This document shows positions 57,322-64,000 of a DNA stretch of 64,000 nt, piece after piece. Source of the stretch: Natronospira bacteriovora (GTDB taxonomy: Bacteria > Pseudomonadota > Gammaproteobacteria > Natronospirales > Natronospiraceae); assembly GCF_030848495.1 (NCBI RefSeq), contig NZ_JAVDDT010000008.1, positions 1 to 64,000 of the forward strand, read 5' to 3'. The position numbers were made by a program, and so were the translations under genes. The notes under the pieces are model-generated. The model did not search any database, was not told the DNA's origin, and worked only from the letters and a program-made list of their open reading frames with translations. Each line of letters opens with the position of its first letter. Position 1 is the stretch's first letter.

Positions 57322-57639
57322 TCAGACATCGACCACTTCGTTGGTGGACTTGAAAATCCGCACCTTGCGCCCGTCTTCCAGGGTCTTGATGCCGATCCGG
57401 TCACCCTTCTTGGTCACCGGGTTGAACACCATGACGTTGGAAATATGAATCGGCATTTCCTTGTCAATGATGCCACCACCCTGACCGCGGTTCGGATCCG
57501 CCTTCTGGTGCTTTTTCGCGACATTCACGCCTTCGACCACGAGGCGTTCGTCATCAACGACGCGCAGAACGGTGCCCTGACGGCCCTTGTCCTTGCCCGC
57601 AATGACGATCACATCGTCGCCTTTCTTGATACGCTTCAT
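57322..57639 (-). CDS. rplX: 50S ribosomal protein L24
   Basis: The 105-residue protein has the KOW motif [21 protein letters not shown] near 7-27 and starts [10 protein letters not shown]. coli L24 has 104 residues. The longer frame upstream runs into the end of rplN and is rejected. It is an early assembly initiator of the large subunit. Confidence 0.97.
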   Translation of the reverse strand: MKRIKKGDDVIVIAGKDKGRQGTVLRVVDDERLVVEGVNVAKKHQKADPNRGQGGGIIDKEMPIHISNVMVFNPVTKKGDRIGIKTLEDGRKVRIFKSTNEVVDV

Positions 57640-57658
57640 CGTCAAACTCTCCGTTCGC

Positions 57659-58027
57659 TCACAGTACTTCGGGGGCAAGCGAGACAATACGCATGAACTG
57701 GTCAGTACGCAGCTCGCGGGTCACCGGCCCGAAGATACGGGTGCCGATCGGCTCGAGGCGTGCGTTAAGCAGCACCGCCGCATTCGTGTCAAAGCGGATC
57801 AGCGAACCGTCAGGACGACGCACACCCTTACGGGTACGGACGACAACGGCGTTGTAAACCTCACCTTTCTTCACGCGACCACGCGGAATGGCTTCCTTGA
57901 CACTCACCTTGATGATGTCACCGATCCGCGCGTAGCGACGCTTGGAACCGCCCAGCACCTTGATGCAGCGAAGGCTACGTGCCCCGCTGTTGTCTGCGGC
58001 GTCCAGCAGTGTCTGCATCTGGATCAT
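57659..58027 (-). CDS. rplN: 50S ribosomal protein L14
   Basis: The 122-residue protein starts [20 protein letters not shown] and has the [23 protein letters not shown] region near 48-70. E. coli L14 has 123 residues. It opens the spc part of the cluster; the 64-base gap to rpsQ is the longest in this stretch, so a promoter or processing site could lie there. Confidence 0.98.
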   Translation of the reverse strand: MIQMQTLLDAADNSGARSLRCIKVLGGSKRRYARIGDIIKVSVKEAIPRGRVKKGEVYNAVVVRTRKGVRRPDGSLIRFDTNAAVLLNARLEPIGTRIFGPVTRELRTDQFMRIVSLAPEVL

Positions 58028-58091
58028 TGCTCTATCCCCTACTCAGTCGGCCTATTGCCCAGGCCAGCCGGCCAACTCGACACGCCTCGGA

Positions 58092-58358
58092 TCAGTCCGA
58101 AGCCTTTTCCACGATTTCGTGCAGCCGCCAGCTCTTCCGCTTGGAGAGCGGCCGGCATTCCGCGATGGAGACCAGGTCACCCTCACGGCACGCGTTTTCT
58201 TCATCATGCGCCAGCAGCTTGGTGCTGCGGCGAATGTACTTGCCATACAGCGGATGAGCCACGCGACGCTCGATGTAGACGGTAATCGTCTTGTCCGCCT
58301 TGGAGCTAACGACGCGACCAGTCACGGTACGCGGAGTCTGTGCGGTGTTCTCGCTCAT
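58092..58358 (-). CDS. rpsQ: 30S ribosomal protein S17
   Basis: The 88-residue protein has [31 protein letters not shown] near 11-41 and the following S17 segment [17 protein letters not shown]. It is four residues longer than E. coli S17. Its ATG overlaps the rpmC stop as TAATG, implying coupling. Confidence 0.97.
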   Translation of the reverse strand: MSENTAQTPRTVTGRVVSSKADKTITVYIERRVAHPLYGKYIRRSTKLLAHDEENACREGDLVSIAECRPLSKRKSWRLHEIVEKASD

Positions 58359-58555
58359 TACTGTTCACCCGCCTTCTGTTCGTTCAGCACAGTCTTGATC
58401 CGCGCAATGTTGCGGCGGACCTTGCCGACCTGATCGGGACGACTCAGCTGACCGGTAGCCTGCTGCATGCGCAGATTGAACTGCTCCTTGCGCAGCTCCA
58501 TGAGCTCTTTGGCCAGCTCTTCCGAATTCTTGTTCCGCAGTTCAGAGACTTTCAT
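58358..58555 (-). CDS. rpmC: 50S ribosomal protein L29
   Basis: The 65-residue protein starts [20 protein letters not shown] and has [12 protein letters not shown] and [12 protein letters not shown], all typical of L29. It is two residues longer than in E. coli. The rplP stop codon directly abuts its ATG. It sits near the exit tunnel, where signal recognition particle and trigger factor dock. Confidence 0.97.
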   Translation of the reverse strand: MKVSELRNKNSEELAKELMELRKEQFNLRMQQATGQLSRPDQVGKVRRNIARIKTVLNEQKAGEQ

Positions 58556-58969
58556 TTACATCACCTGCCGGGTCACGAAGGTGGTCTGCACCGGAAGCTT
58601 GGCCGCAGCCAGGCGGAACGCCTCGCGGGCCAGCTCTTCGCTCACACCTTCCATCTCGTAGAGCACACGACCGGGTTGGATCTGGGCCACCCAGTACTCC
58701 ACATTACCCTTACCCTTACCCATGCGAACTTCCAGGGGCTTGTTGGTAATGGGCTTGTCCGGAAAAATCCGGATCCAGATCTTGCCGCCACGTTTCACGT
58801 GACGCGTAATCGCACGACGAGCCGCCTCGATCTGGCGAGCGGTAATGCGGCCGCGCGTGGTGGCCTTGAGACCAAACTCACCAAACGAAACCGCGTTGCC
58901 GGCCTGGGCTACGCCCCGGTTGCGGCCTTTGTGCTGTTTTCGAAACTTTGTCCGCTTCGGCTGCAACAT
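58556..58969 (-). CDS. rplP: 50S ribosomal protein L16
   Basis: The 137-residue protein starts [19 protein letters not shown] and has [24 protein letters not shown] near 55-78. E. coli L16 has 136 residues. It lies beside the peptidyl-transferase and A site. A 10-base gap separates it from rpsC. Confidence 0.98.
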   Translation of the reverse strand: MLQPKRTKFRKQHKGRNRGVAQAGNAVSFGEFGLKATTRGRITARQIEAARRAITRHVKRGGKIWIRIFPDKPITNKPLEVRMGKGKGNVEYWVAQIQPGRVLYEMEGVSEELAREAFRLAAAKLPVQTTFVTRQVM

Positions 58970-58980
58970 GACAGCGTCTC

Positions 58981-59655
58981 CTACTTACGAGCCTTGTCAT
59001 CGGCCGGGGCCTGTCCGATCGTACTCGGATCCAGAACCTCGCCTTTGAAAATCCAGGTCTTCACGCCGATGATGCCGTAGGTGGTCTTCGCCTCGGCGAA
59101 GCCGTAGTCAATCTCGGCACGCATCGTGTGCAGCGGCACACGGCCTTCCCGGTACCATTCGCTACGCGCAATCTCGGCGCCGTTGAGACGGCCGGCCACG
59201 CGTACCTTGATCCCTTCCGCACCCAGGCGCATGGCATTGCCCACGGCGCGCTTCATGGCGCGACGGAACATGATGCGGCGCTCAAGCTGCTGGGCGATGC
59301 TTTCCGCCACCAGCTGGGCATCCAGCTCGGGCTTGCGAACTTCGGAGATGTTCACGCGCACGTCCATGCCCATCATGTCGGACAGTTCCTTGCGCAGCTT
59401 CTCGATGTCCTCACCCTTCTTGCCGATCACGATGCCCGGACGTGCGGTGTGAATGGTCACACGCGCACTTTTCGCCGGGCGTTCGATCTGAATCCGGCTG
59501 ACGGAGGCATGCGACAGCTTCTTCTTGATGTAGTCGCGCAGCTTCAGATCGTCGAGCAGCGTATCAGCGAACTCACCACCTTCCGCGTACCACTTGGCCG
59601 TCCAGTCGGTAGCGACGCCAAGACGGAAGCCTGTTGGATGAACCTTATGACCCAT
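58981..59655 (-). CDS. rpsC: 30S ribosomal protein S3
   Basis: The 224-residue protein starts [18 protein letters not shown] and has a type II KH domain with the motif [18 protein letters not shown] near 73-90, then [21 protein letters not shown] in the C-terminal domain. It is nine residues shorter than E. coli S3 at the C-terminus. It forms part of the mRNA entry channel. Confidence 0.98.
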   Translation of the reverse strand: MGHKVHPTGFRLGVATDWTAKWYAEGGEFADTLLDDLKLRDYIKKKLSHASVSRIQIERPAKSARVTIHTARPGIVIGKKGEDIEKLRKELSDMMGMDVRVNISEVRKPELDAQLVAESIAQQLERRIMFRRAMKRAVGNAMRLGAEGIKVRVAGRLNGAEIARSEWYREGRVPLHTMRAEIDYGFAEAKTTYGIIGVKTWIFKGEVLDPSTIGQAPADDKARK

Positions 59656-59667
59656 GTCAAATCACCT

Positions 59668-60000
59668 TCACTCGTCAGCCACGGAAATCGTGATGTGGCT
59701 GGTACGCTTGAGAATCTGGTCGGCGCGGCCCTTGGCACGCGGCTTGAACCGCTTCATCGTCGGGCCCTCGTCCACCATGATGCGATCCACCTTCAGCTCA
59801 TCCACGTCGGCGCCTTCATTGTTCTCGGCATTGGCAATCGCCGATTCAAGCAGCTTGCGCACGATGTGCGACGCCTTCTTGGGGCTGAACTCCAGGATCT
59901 GAAGGGCCTGGGCGACGGGCTTACCCCGCACCTGGTCCGCAACCAGCCGGCATTTCTGCGGCGAGATCCTGGCGAACCGGAGTTTTGCGCTTACCTGCAT
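59668..60000 (-). CDS. rplV: 50S ribosomal protein L22
   Basis: The 110-residue protein equals E. coli L22 in length. It has [21 protein letters not shown] near 24-44 and the long tunnel hairpin region with [19 protein letters not shown] near 82-100. Its loop lines the exit tunnel at the constriction where macrolides bind. Confidence 0.98.
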   Translation of the reverse strand: MQVSAKLRFARISPQKCRLVADQVRGKPVAQALQILEFSPKKASHIVRKLLESAIANAENNEGADVDELKVDRIMVDEGPTMKRFKPRAKGRADQILKRTSHITISVADE

Positions 60001-60013
60001 GGCTCGCTACCTC

Positions 60014-60286
60014 TTATTTCGACTTCTTGTTCGCCGCATGACCCTTGTAGGTACGAGTCAGGGCGAATTCGCCGAGCTTATGCCCGACCATGTTTTCGGA
60101 GACCAGGACCGGCATATGCTGACGCCCGTTGTGGACCGCGATGGTCAGACCCACCATATCGGGAGTCACCATGGACCGACGGGACCAGGTCTTGATCGGG
60201 CGACGATCGTTGCTCGCAGCAGCCGCTTCGACCTTCTTGGCCAGATGCGGATCAACGAATGGACCTTTGCTGATTGAACGTGGCAC
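60014..60286 (-). CDS. rpsS: 30S ribosomal protein S19
   Basis: The 90-residue protein starts [20 protein letters not shown] and has the S19 signature [22 protein letters not shown] near 34-55. E. coli S19 has 92 residues. It forms a head complex with S13 near the A-site tRNA. Confidence 0.98.
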   Translation of the reverse strand: MPRSISKGPFVDPHLAKKVEAAAASNDRRPIKTWSRRSMVTPDMVGLTIAVHNGRQHMPVLVSENMVGHKLGEFALTRTYKGHAANKKSK

Positions 60287-60307
60287 GTTCCTACCCTCTC
60301 GATTCGT

Positions 60308-61138
60308 TTATTTCTTGAGCTTGCGACGACGCACGATCATGTTGTCCGTACGCTTGTTATGCCGCGTCTTGTAACCCTTGGTGGGCTGACCCCACGGCGA
60401 CACCGGATGGCGACCACCAGAGGTTCGGCCTTCACCACCACCATGGGGGTGATCCACCGGGTTCATGGCTGCACCGCGAGTCTTCGGGCGGAAGCCGCGC
60501 CAGCGGTTGGCGCCGGCCTTGCCGAGCTGGCGGAGGCTGTGCTCCTGGTTCCCGACTTCGCCGATGGTGGCGCGGCACTCAATGTGCACCTTGCGCATTT
60601 CACCGGAACGCAGACGGATGGTGGCGTAGGCACCTTCCCGCGCCAACAGCTGCACCGCGGTACCGGCCGAGCGGGCGAGCTGAGCACCCTTGCCCGGGCG
60701 AAGCTCCACACAATGAACCGTGCTACCCACCGGGATATTGCGCAGCGGCAGCGTGTTGCCGGTCTTGATCGGAGCGCGATCGCCGGACTGGATCTCGTCA
60801 CCGGCCTTCAGACCACGGGGCGCGATGATGTAGCGCCGCTCGCCGTCCCGATACAGCACCAGCGCCAGATGGGCACTGCGGTTCGGGTCGTATTCCAGCC
60901 GCTCGATGCGAGCCGGAATATCGTCCTTGTTGCGACGAAAATCCACGACGCGGTAGCGGCGCTTGTGACCGCCACCCCGATGGCGCATGGTCGTACGGCC
61001 GGCGCTGTTGCGACCACCCGTGCTGTGCTTCTTCTCGACCAGCGGACCATAAGGCTCGCCTCGGTGCAGCTCGTCGTTCTTGACCTGAACAACAAAGCGG
61101 CGGCCGGGTGAAGTCGGTTTCGCTTTCTTAAGTGCCAT
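60308..61138 (-). CDS. rplB: 50S ribosomal protein L2
   Basis: The 276-residue protein has the RNA-binding N-terminal region with [19 protein letters not shown] near 45-63 and the conserved C-terminal [24 protein letters not shown] near 227-250, containing the histidine important for peptidyl transfer. E. coli L2 has 273 residues. Confidence 0.98.
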   Translation of the reverse strand: MALKKAKPTSPGRRFVVQVKNDELHRGEPYGPLVEKKHSTGGRNSAGRTTMRHRGGGHKRRYRVVDFRRNKDDIPARIERLEYDPNRSAHLALVLYRDGERRYIIAPRGLKAGDEIQSGDRAPIKTGNTLPLRNIPVGSTVHCVELRPGKGAQLARSAGTAVQLLAREGAYATIRLRSGEMRKVHIECRATIGEVGNQEHSLRQLGKAGANRWRGFRPKTRGAAMNPVDHPHGGGEGRTSGGRHPVSPWGQPTKGYKTRHNKRTDNMIVRRRKLKK

Positions 61139-61171
61139 GACTTCGAATCCCTATCCGATTCGGGCAGCCGA

Positions 61172-61471
61172 TTACTCGGCGCCACCCATGAAATCAATAT
61201 CCTGACCAGGCTGGAGCGACACATAGGCCTTTTTCCAGTCCTGACGACGACCGTACTGGGTACCAAAGCGCTTGATCTTGCCCTTCTGTCTCACGACACG
61301 GACCTTGTCGACCTGCACTTCGAACAGCTTCTCGACCGCCTTGCGGATCTCTGTCTTGGTGGCATCACGGCGAACCTTGAAAACCACCTGATTGTGCGCG
61401 TCGGCCACATTGGTGCTCTTTTCAGAGACGTGCGGACCGAGCAGCACGGTCATAAGGCGTTCCTGATTCAT
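61172..61471 (-). CDS. rplW: 50S ribosomal protein L23
   Basis: The 99-residue protein starts [20 protein letters not shown] and has [20 protein letters not shown] near 30-49. E. coli L23 has 100 residues. The ATG at 61471 overlaps the rplD stop by ATGA; a GTG-like start three codons upstream is less likely. It is the main docking site for trigger factor and SRP. Confidence 0.97.
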   Translation of the reverse strand: MNQERLMTVLLGPHVSEKSTNVADAHNQVVFKVRRDATKTEIRKAVEKLFEVQVDKVRVVRQKGKIKRFGTQYGRRQDWKKAYVSLQPGQDIDFMGGAE

Positions 61472-62079
61472 GCCAACCACTCCTCGATACGACGCAGGGC
61501 GGGAACCGTCATCAGCACCTTGTCGAAACCGACCAGGGAGACGGGATCAACGGCTGCCGTGTCGCGCACATCCACCTTGGGCAGGTTGCGGGCGGAGAGG
61601 TAAAGCGCTTCAGTCACCTCATCCGTCACGATCAGCACGTTGTCGAGACCAAGCTCCTTCAACTTCGCCACCATGGCGCGGGTCTTGGGCTCTTCCAGAT
61701 TGAACTCTTCGGTCACCACCAGGCGTTCCTGACGCACCAGCTCCGACAGGATGGAGCGGATGGCGGCCCGGTACATTTTCTTGTTGACCTTCTGGCTGTG
61801 GTCCTGGGGCTCAGCCGCGAAAACCTTGCCACCGCTGCGCCACAGGGGACTGCGGATGGTGCCGGCACGGGCACGGCCGGTGCCCTTCTGGCGCCAGGGC
61901 TTGCGGCCACCGCCACGCACTTCGGCGCGGGTCTTCTGGGCGCGGGTGCCAGCACGGCCGGCGGCCAGATAGGCAACGACCACCTGATGGACCAGCGTTT
62001 CGTTGAACTCACGACCGAAAGCGGCTTCCGAAACGGTCAGCTTTTCCTGGCCGGAGGCTTTTTGTACCTGAAGTTCCAT
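61468..62079 (-). CDS. rplD: 50S ribosomal protein L4
   Basis: The 203-residue protein has the tunnel loop [33 protein letters not shown] near 51-84. E. coli L4 has 201 residues. In E. coli it also represses the S10 operon at transcription and translation through the leader; here any such leader would have to lie upstream of rplC or of tuf-rpsJ. Confidence 0.98.
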   Translation of the reverse strand: MELQVQKASGQEKLTVSEAAFGREFNETLVHQVVVAYLAAGRAGTRAQKTRAEVRGGGRKPWRQKGTGRARAGTIRSPLWRSGGKVFAAEPQDHSQKVNKKMYRAAIRSILSELVRQERLVVTEEFNLEEPKTRAMVAKLKELGLDNVLIVTDEVTEALYLSARNLPKVDVRDTAAVDPVSLVGFDKVLMTVPALRRIEEWLA

Positions 62080-62088
62080 GAGACCTCC

Positions 62089-62733
62089 TTAGCTCGCCGA
62101 CTTGATCGCGGGGCGAATCAGCACATCCGAGCCCTTCGAGCCCGGGACGGCGCCCTTGACCAGGATCAGGTTGCGCTCGGCATCCACCCGAACCACTTCC
62201 AGGCTCTGGGTGGTGCGGCGCACATTACCCATGTGGCCGGACATCTTCTTGCCCTTGAACACGCGACCGGGGGTCTGGTTCTGACCGATGGAACCGGGAA
62301 CACGATGGGAAAGCGAGTTACCGTGGGTCTGGCGCTGGCCACGGAAGTTGTGGCGCTTGATGGTGCCCGCGTAACCCTTACCAATGGAGGTGCCGGTCAC
62401 ATCAACGGACTGACCTGCCTCGAAAATGTCGACGCGGATCTCACCACCCAGCTCCAGCTCTTCGCCTTCACCGTCAGCGAGGCGGAACTCCCACACGCCC
62501 CGGCCGGCCTCGGTATTCGCCTTGGCGAAGTGACCGGCCATGGGCTTGGTGACACGGCTGGCGCGACGGGTGCCGGTCGTGACCTGCACGCCGCGGTAGC
62601 CGTCGGAGTCGACCGACTTGATCTGGGTAATCCGGTTGGGCTCGACCTCGATCACCGTAACGGGCAGCGACGCGCCGTCGTCGGTGAAAACGCGGGTCAT
62701 GCCGCATTTCCGTCCTACAACACCAATAGCCAT
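62089..62733 (-). CDS. rplC: 50S ribosomal protein L3
   Basis: The 214-residue protein starts [20 protein letters not shown] and has the loop [31 protein letters not shown] near 140-170 with the conserved methylated-Gln position. E. coli L3 has 209 residues. It is preceded by a 201-base gap with its own candidate promoter, so it heads a transcription unit here. Confidence 0.98.
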   Translation of the reverse strand: MAIGVVGRKCGMTRVFTDDGASLPVTVIEVEPNRITQIKSVDSDGYRGVQVTTGTRRASRVTKPMAGHFAKANTEAGRGVWEFRLADGEGEELELGGEIRVDIFEAGQSVDVTGTSIGKGYAGTIKRHNFRGQRQTHGNSLSHRVPGSIGQNQTPGRVFKGKKMSGHMGNVRRTTQSLEVVRVDAERNLILVKGAVPGSKGSDVLIRPAIKSAS

Positions 62734-62878
62734 CTTTCCTGTCCTCGTTCACCACGCCGATTACGATTGACCGACGCTGCACGCAAATTCACCCGCCAGT
62801 CGGCGGAATCCCCGGGGAAACCCCGGAAACACAGACCCGGCACAGGCTTGCCCTGCACCGGGCCCAAAAGAGCCCGCT

Positions 62879-62884
62879 ATCATA
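62879..62884 (-). promoter_or_regulatory. Candidate extended -10 promoter for the rplC operon
   Basis: On the minus strand TGG-TATGAT forms an extended -10 (hexamer 62879-62884) just downstream of a hairpin that ends rpsJ. No good -35 is visible at 16-18 bases, which extended -10 promoters tolerate. The transcript would have a leader of about 140 bases with several GC-rich hairpins, including CCGCCGACTGGCGG and GGGGTTTCCCC. Confidence 0.5.
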
Positions 62885-62900
62885 CCACCAAGCGGACCCC

Positions 62901-62938
62901 AATAAAACCCCTGAATGACGCGGATTTGCGTCGTTCAG
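62901..62938 (-). terminator. Terminator-like hairpin after rpsJ
   Basis: Read on the minus strand, CTGAACGACGC pairs with GCGTCATTCAG (62911-62938; one G-U pair, six-base loop), followed by GGGGTTTTATT. The stem overlaps the last codon of rpsJ. The U-run is short and delayed by four G residues, so it may be partial. Confidence 0.6.
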
Positions 62939-63246
62939 TTCAGCTGGATCTGCACGTCCACGCCGGCGGCCAAGTCCAGGCGCATCAGGGCATCCACCGT
63001 CTTGTCGGTGGGATCCACGATGTCCATCAGCCGCTTGTGGGTCCGGATCTCGTACTGATCCCGCGCCTTCTTGTTGACGTGGGGGGAGATCAGGATCGTG
63101 TGCTTTTCCTTGCGAGTCGGCAGCGGAATCGGGCCACGTACCTGGGCACCGGTACGCTTGGCCGTCTCGACGATTTCCTGGGCAGAGCGGTCGATCAGAC
63201 GATGATCGAAGCCCTTCAGCCGGATACGAATATTCTGGTTCGCCAT
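62935..63246 (-). CDS. rpsJ: 30S ribosomal protein S10
   Basis: The 103-residue protein equals E. coli S10 (NusE) in length. It has [21 protein letters not shown] near 6-26 and the segment [36 protein letters not shown]. Besides its ribosomal role it joins NusB in antitermination in other bacteria. It lies 52 bases after tuf, with a strong hairpin between, and is separated from rplC by a terminator-like stem. Confidence 0.98.
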   Translation of the reverse strand: MANQNIRIRLKGFDHRLIDRSAQEIVETAKRTGAQVRGPIPLPTRKEKHTILISPHVNKKARDQYEIRTHKRLMDIVDPTDKTVDALMRLDLAAGVDVQIQLN

Positions 63247-63267
63247 CTTAATATTGCCTCAACGAGC

Positions 63268-63291
63268 AGGGCGGGCCCGAAGGCCCGCCCT
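63268..63291 (-). other. Very stable hairpin between tuf and rpsJ
   Basis: On the minus strand GGGCGGGCC-TTCG-GGCCCGCCC forms a ten-base stem with a UUCG tetraloop. No U-tract follows immediately, so I read it as an RNA processing, stability or partial attenuation site rather than a full terminator. Confidence 0.7.
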
Positions 63292-63298
63292 CGTTCGA

Positions 63299-64000
63299 TT
63301 AGTCGATGATCTTGGAGACGACGCCGGCACCCACGGTGCGGCCGCCTTCACGGATCGCAAAACGCAGACCGTCTTCCATGGCGATCGGCGCAATCAGGGT
63401 CACCGTCATCTTGACGTTGTCACCCGGCATCACCATCTCGGTGCCGCTCGGCAGTTCACAGGCACCGGTCACGTCCGTGGTGCGGAAGTAGAACTGCGGG
63501 CGATAGCCGTTGAAGAACGGGGTATGACGACCACCCTCGTCCTTGCTCAGCACATACACCTCACACTCGAACTTGGTGTGCGGGGTGATGGAACCCGGCT
63601 TCGACAGAACCTGGCCACGCTCAACGTCGTCACGCTTGGTGCCGCGCAGCAGCACGCCCACGTTGTCGCCCGCCATGCCCTGGTCCAGCAGCTTGCGGAA
63701 CATCTCAACGCCGGTCACGGTGGTCTTGGTGGTCTCGCGGATACCCACGATTTCCACTTCGTCACCCACGTTCACCACGCCGCGCTCGATACGGCCCGTC
63801 ACCACGGTGCCGCGGCCGGAAATGGAGAACACGTCTTCCACCGGCATCAGGAAGGTGCCGTCAATGGCACGCTCCGGCTCCGGAATGAACTCGTCCAGGG
63901 CGTCCAGCAGCTTGTTGATGGCCGGAATGCCGATGTCGGACTCGTCACCTTCCAGCGCCTTCAGCGCGGAACCGGTGATGATCGGGGTGTCGTCGCCAGG
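63299..64000 (-). CDS. tuf: Elongation factor Tu, C-terminal part (cut by window edge)
   Basis: The visible 233 residues cover the end of the G domain and domains 2 and 3 of EF-Tu; about 160 N-terminal residues lie outside the window. Landmarks include [10 protein letters not shown] at the edge, [26 protein letters not shown] and the C-terminal [17 protein letters not shown]. The gene brings aminoacyl-tRNA to the ribosome. A truncated start at an internal Met (63847) would be wrong; the frame is open to the window end. Confidence 0.97.
   Translation of the reverse strand, partial: PGDDTPIITGSALKALEGDESDIGIPAINKLLDALDEFIPEPERAIDGTFLMPVEDVFSISGRGTVVTGRIERGVVNVGDEVEIVGIRETTKTTVTGVEMFRKLLDQGMAGDNVGVLLRGTKRDDVERGQVLSKPGSITPHTKFECEVYVLSKDEGGRHTPFFNGYRPQFYFRTTDVTGACELPSGTEMVMPGDNVKMTVTLIAPIAMEDGLRFAIREGGRTVGAGVVSKIID

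Overview
The window looks like chromosomal DNA from a GC-rich gammaproteobacterium. The main evidence is the complete S10/spc/alpha ribosomal super-operon in the usual proteobacterial order, with bacterial-type proteins close in length to those of E. coli, and the Gram-negative layout of lipoproteins, exported enzymes and membrane sensors. Genus cannot be fixed from sequence reading alone. Most intergenic regions are packed with repeats, which is the clearest peculiarity of this genome.

Layout. 1-9590: a fatty acid desaturase, an orphan hydantoinase A/5-oxoprolinase-type protein, then a Gld-like ABC exporter set (ATPase, permease, auxiliary protein, DUF4340 protein) ending in mutM. The set is split by a repeat element between the auxiliary and DUF4340 genes. 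9596-13476: an SRPBCC membrane-anchored protein, an M1 metallopeptidase lipoprotein, and a voltage-gated cation channel with a Ca-channel-like TLEGW filter. 13590-28158: a signalling island with a degenerate GGDEF membrane protein, a GGDEF/EAL protein, a NarL-type histidine kinase/response regulator pair, a 1213-residue PAS/GGDEF/EAL protein translationally coupled to a periplasmic substrate-binding protein, and a further PAS/GGDEF/EAL protein. 28274-33857: a DUF502 membrane protein, tRNA-Phe with repeated partial copies of its tail, a serine hydrolase, and the ergothioneine pair egtB-egtD. 34523-44016: uvrA, two gamma-glutamyltransferase paralogues separated by a hexanucleotide-repeat hairpin, and a CHASE2-Ser/Thr protein kinase. 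44090-48888: a SAM-II riboswitch followed by metF and a methionine synthase split into two genes. 49399-64000: the minus-strand ribosomal super-operon from tuf (cut by the window edge) to rplQ, with secY, rpoA and the small rpmJ, closed by an intrinsic terminator.

How genes work together. metF and the split metH form one SAM-responsive methionine regeneration operon. egtB and egtD give the two core steps of ergothioneine synthesis. The signalling island combines c-di-GMP synthesis and breakdown modules with membrane or periplasmic sensing; the most suggestive unit is the substrate-binding protein and GGDEF/EAL pair, which has no ABC permease and may be a ligand-sensing system rather than a transporter.

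Repeats. Three families occupy the spacers: a 138-144 bp element with a long outer stem and four inner hairpins (three copies) flanked by heptamer and hexamer arrays; blocks bounded by inverted copies of a motif containing the words CCACGAAATGGACACGAAAT or CCACAGATGAACACAGATG; and short REP-like palindromes of the type GTGGGAGCGG..CCGCGAT. No transposase, integrase, CRISPR array or rRNA gene was seen.
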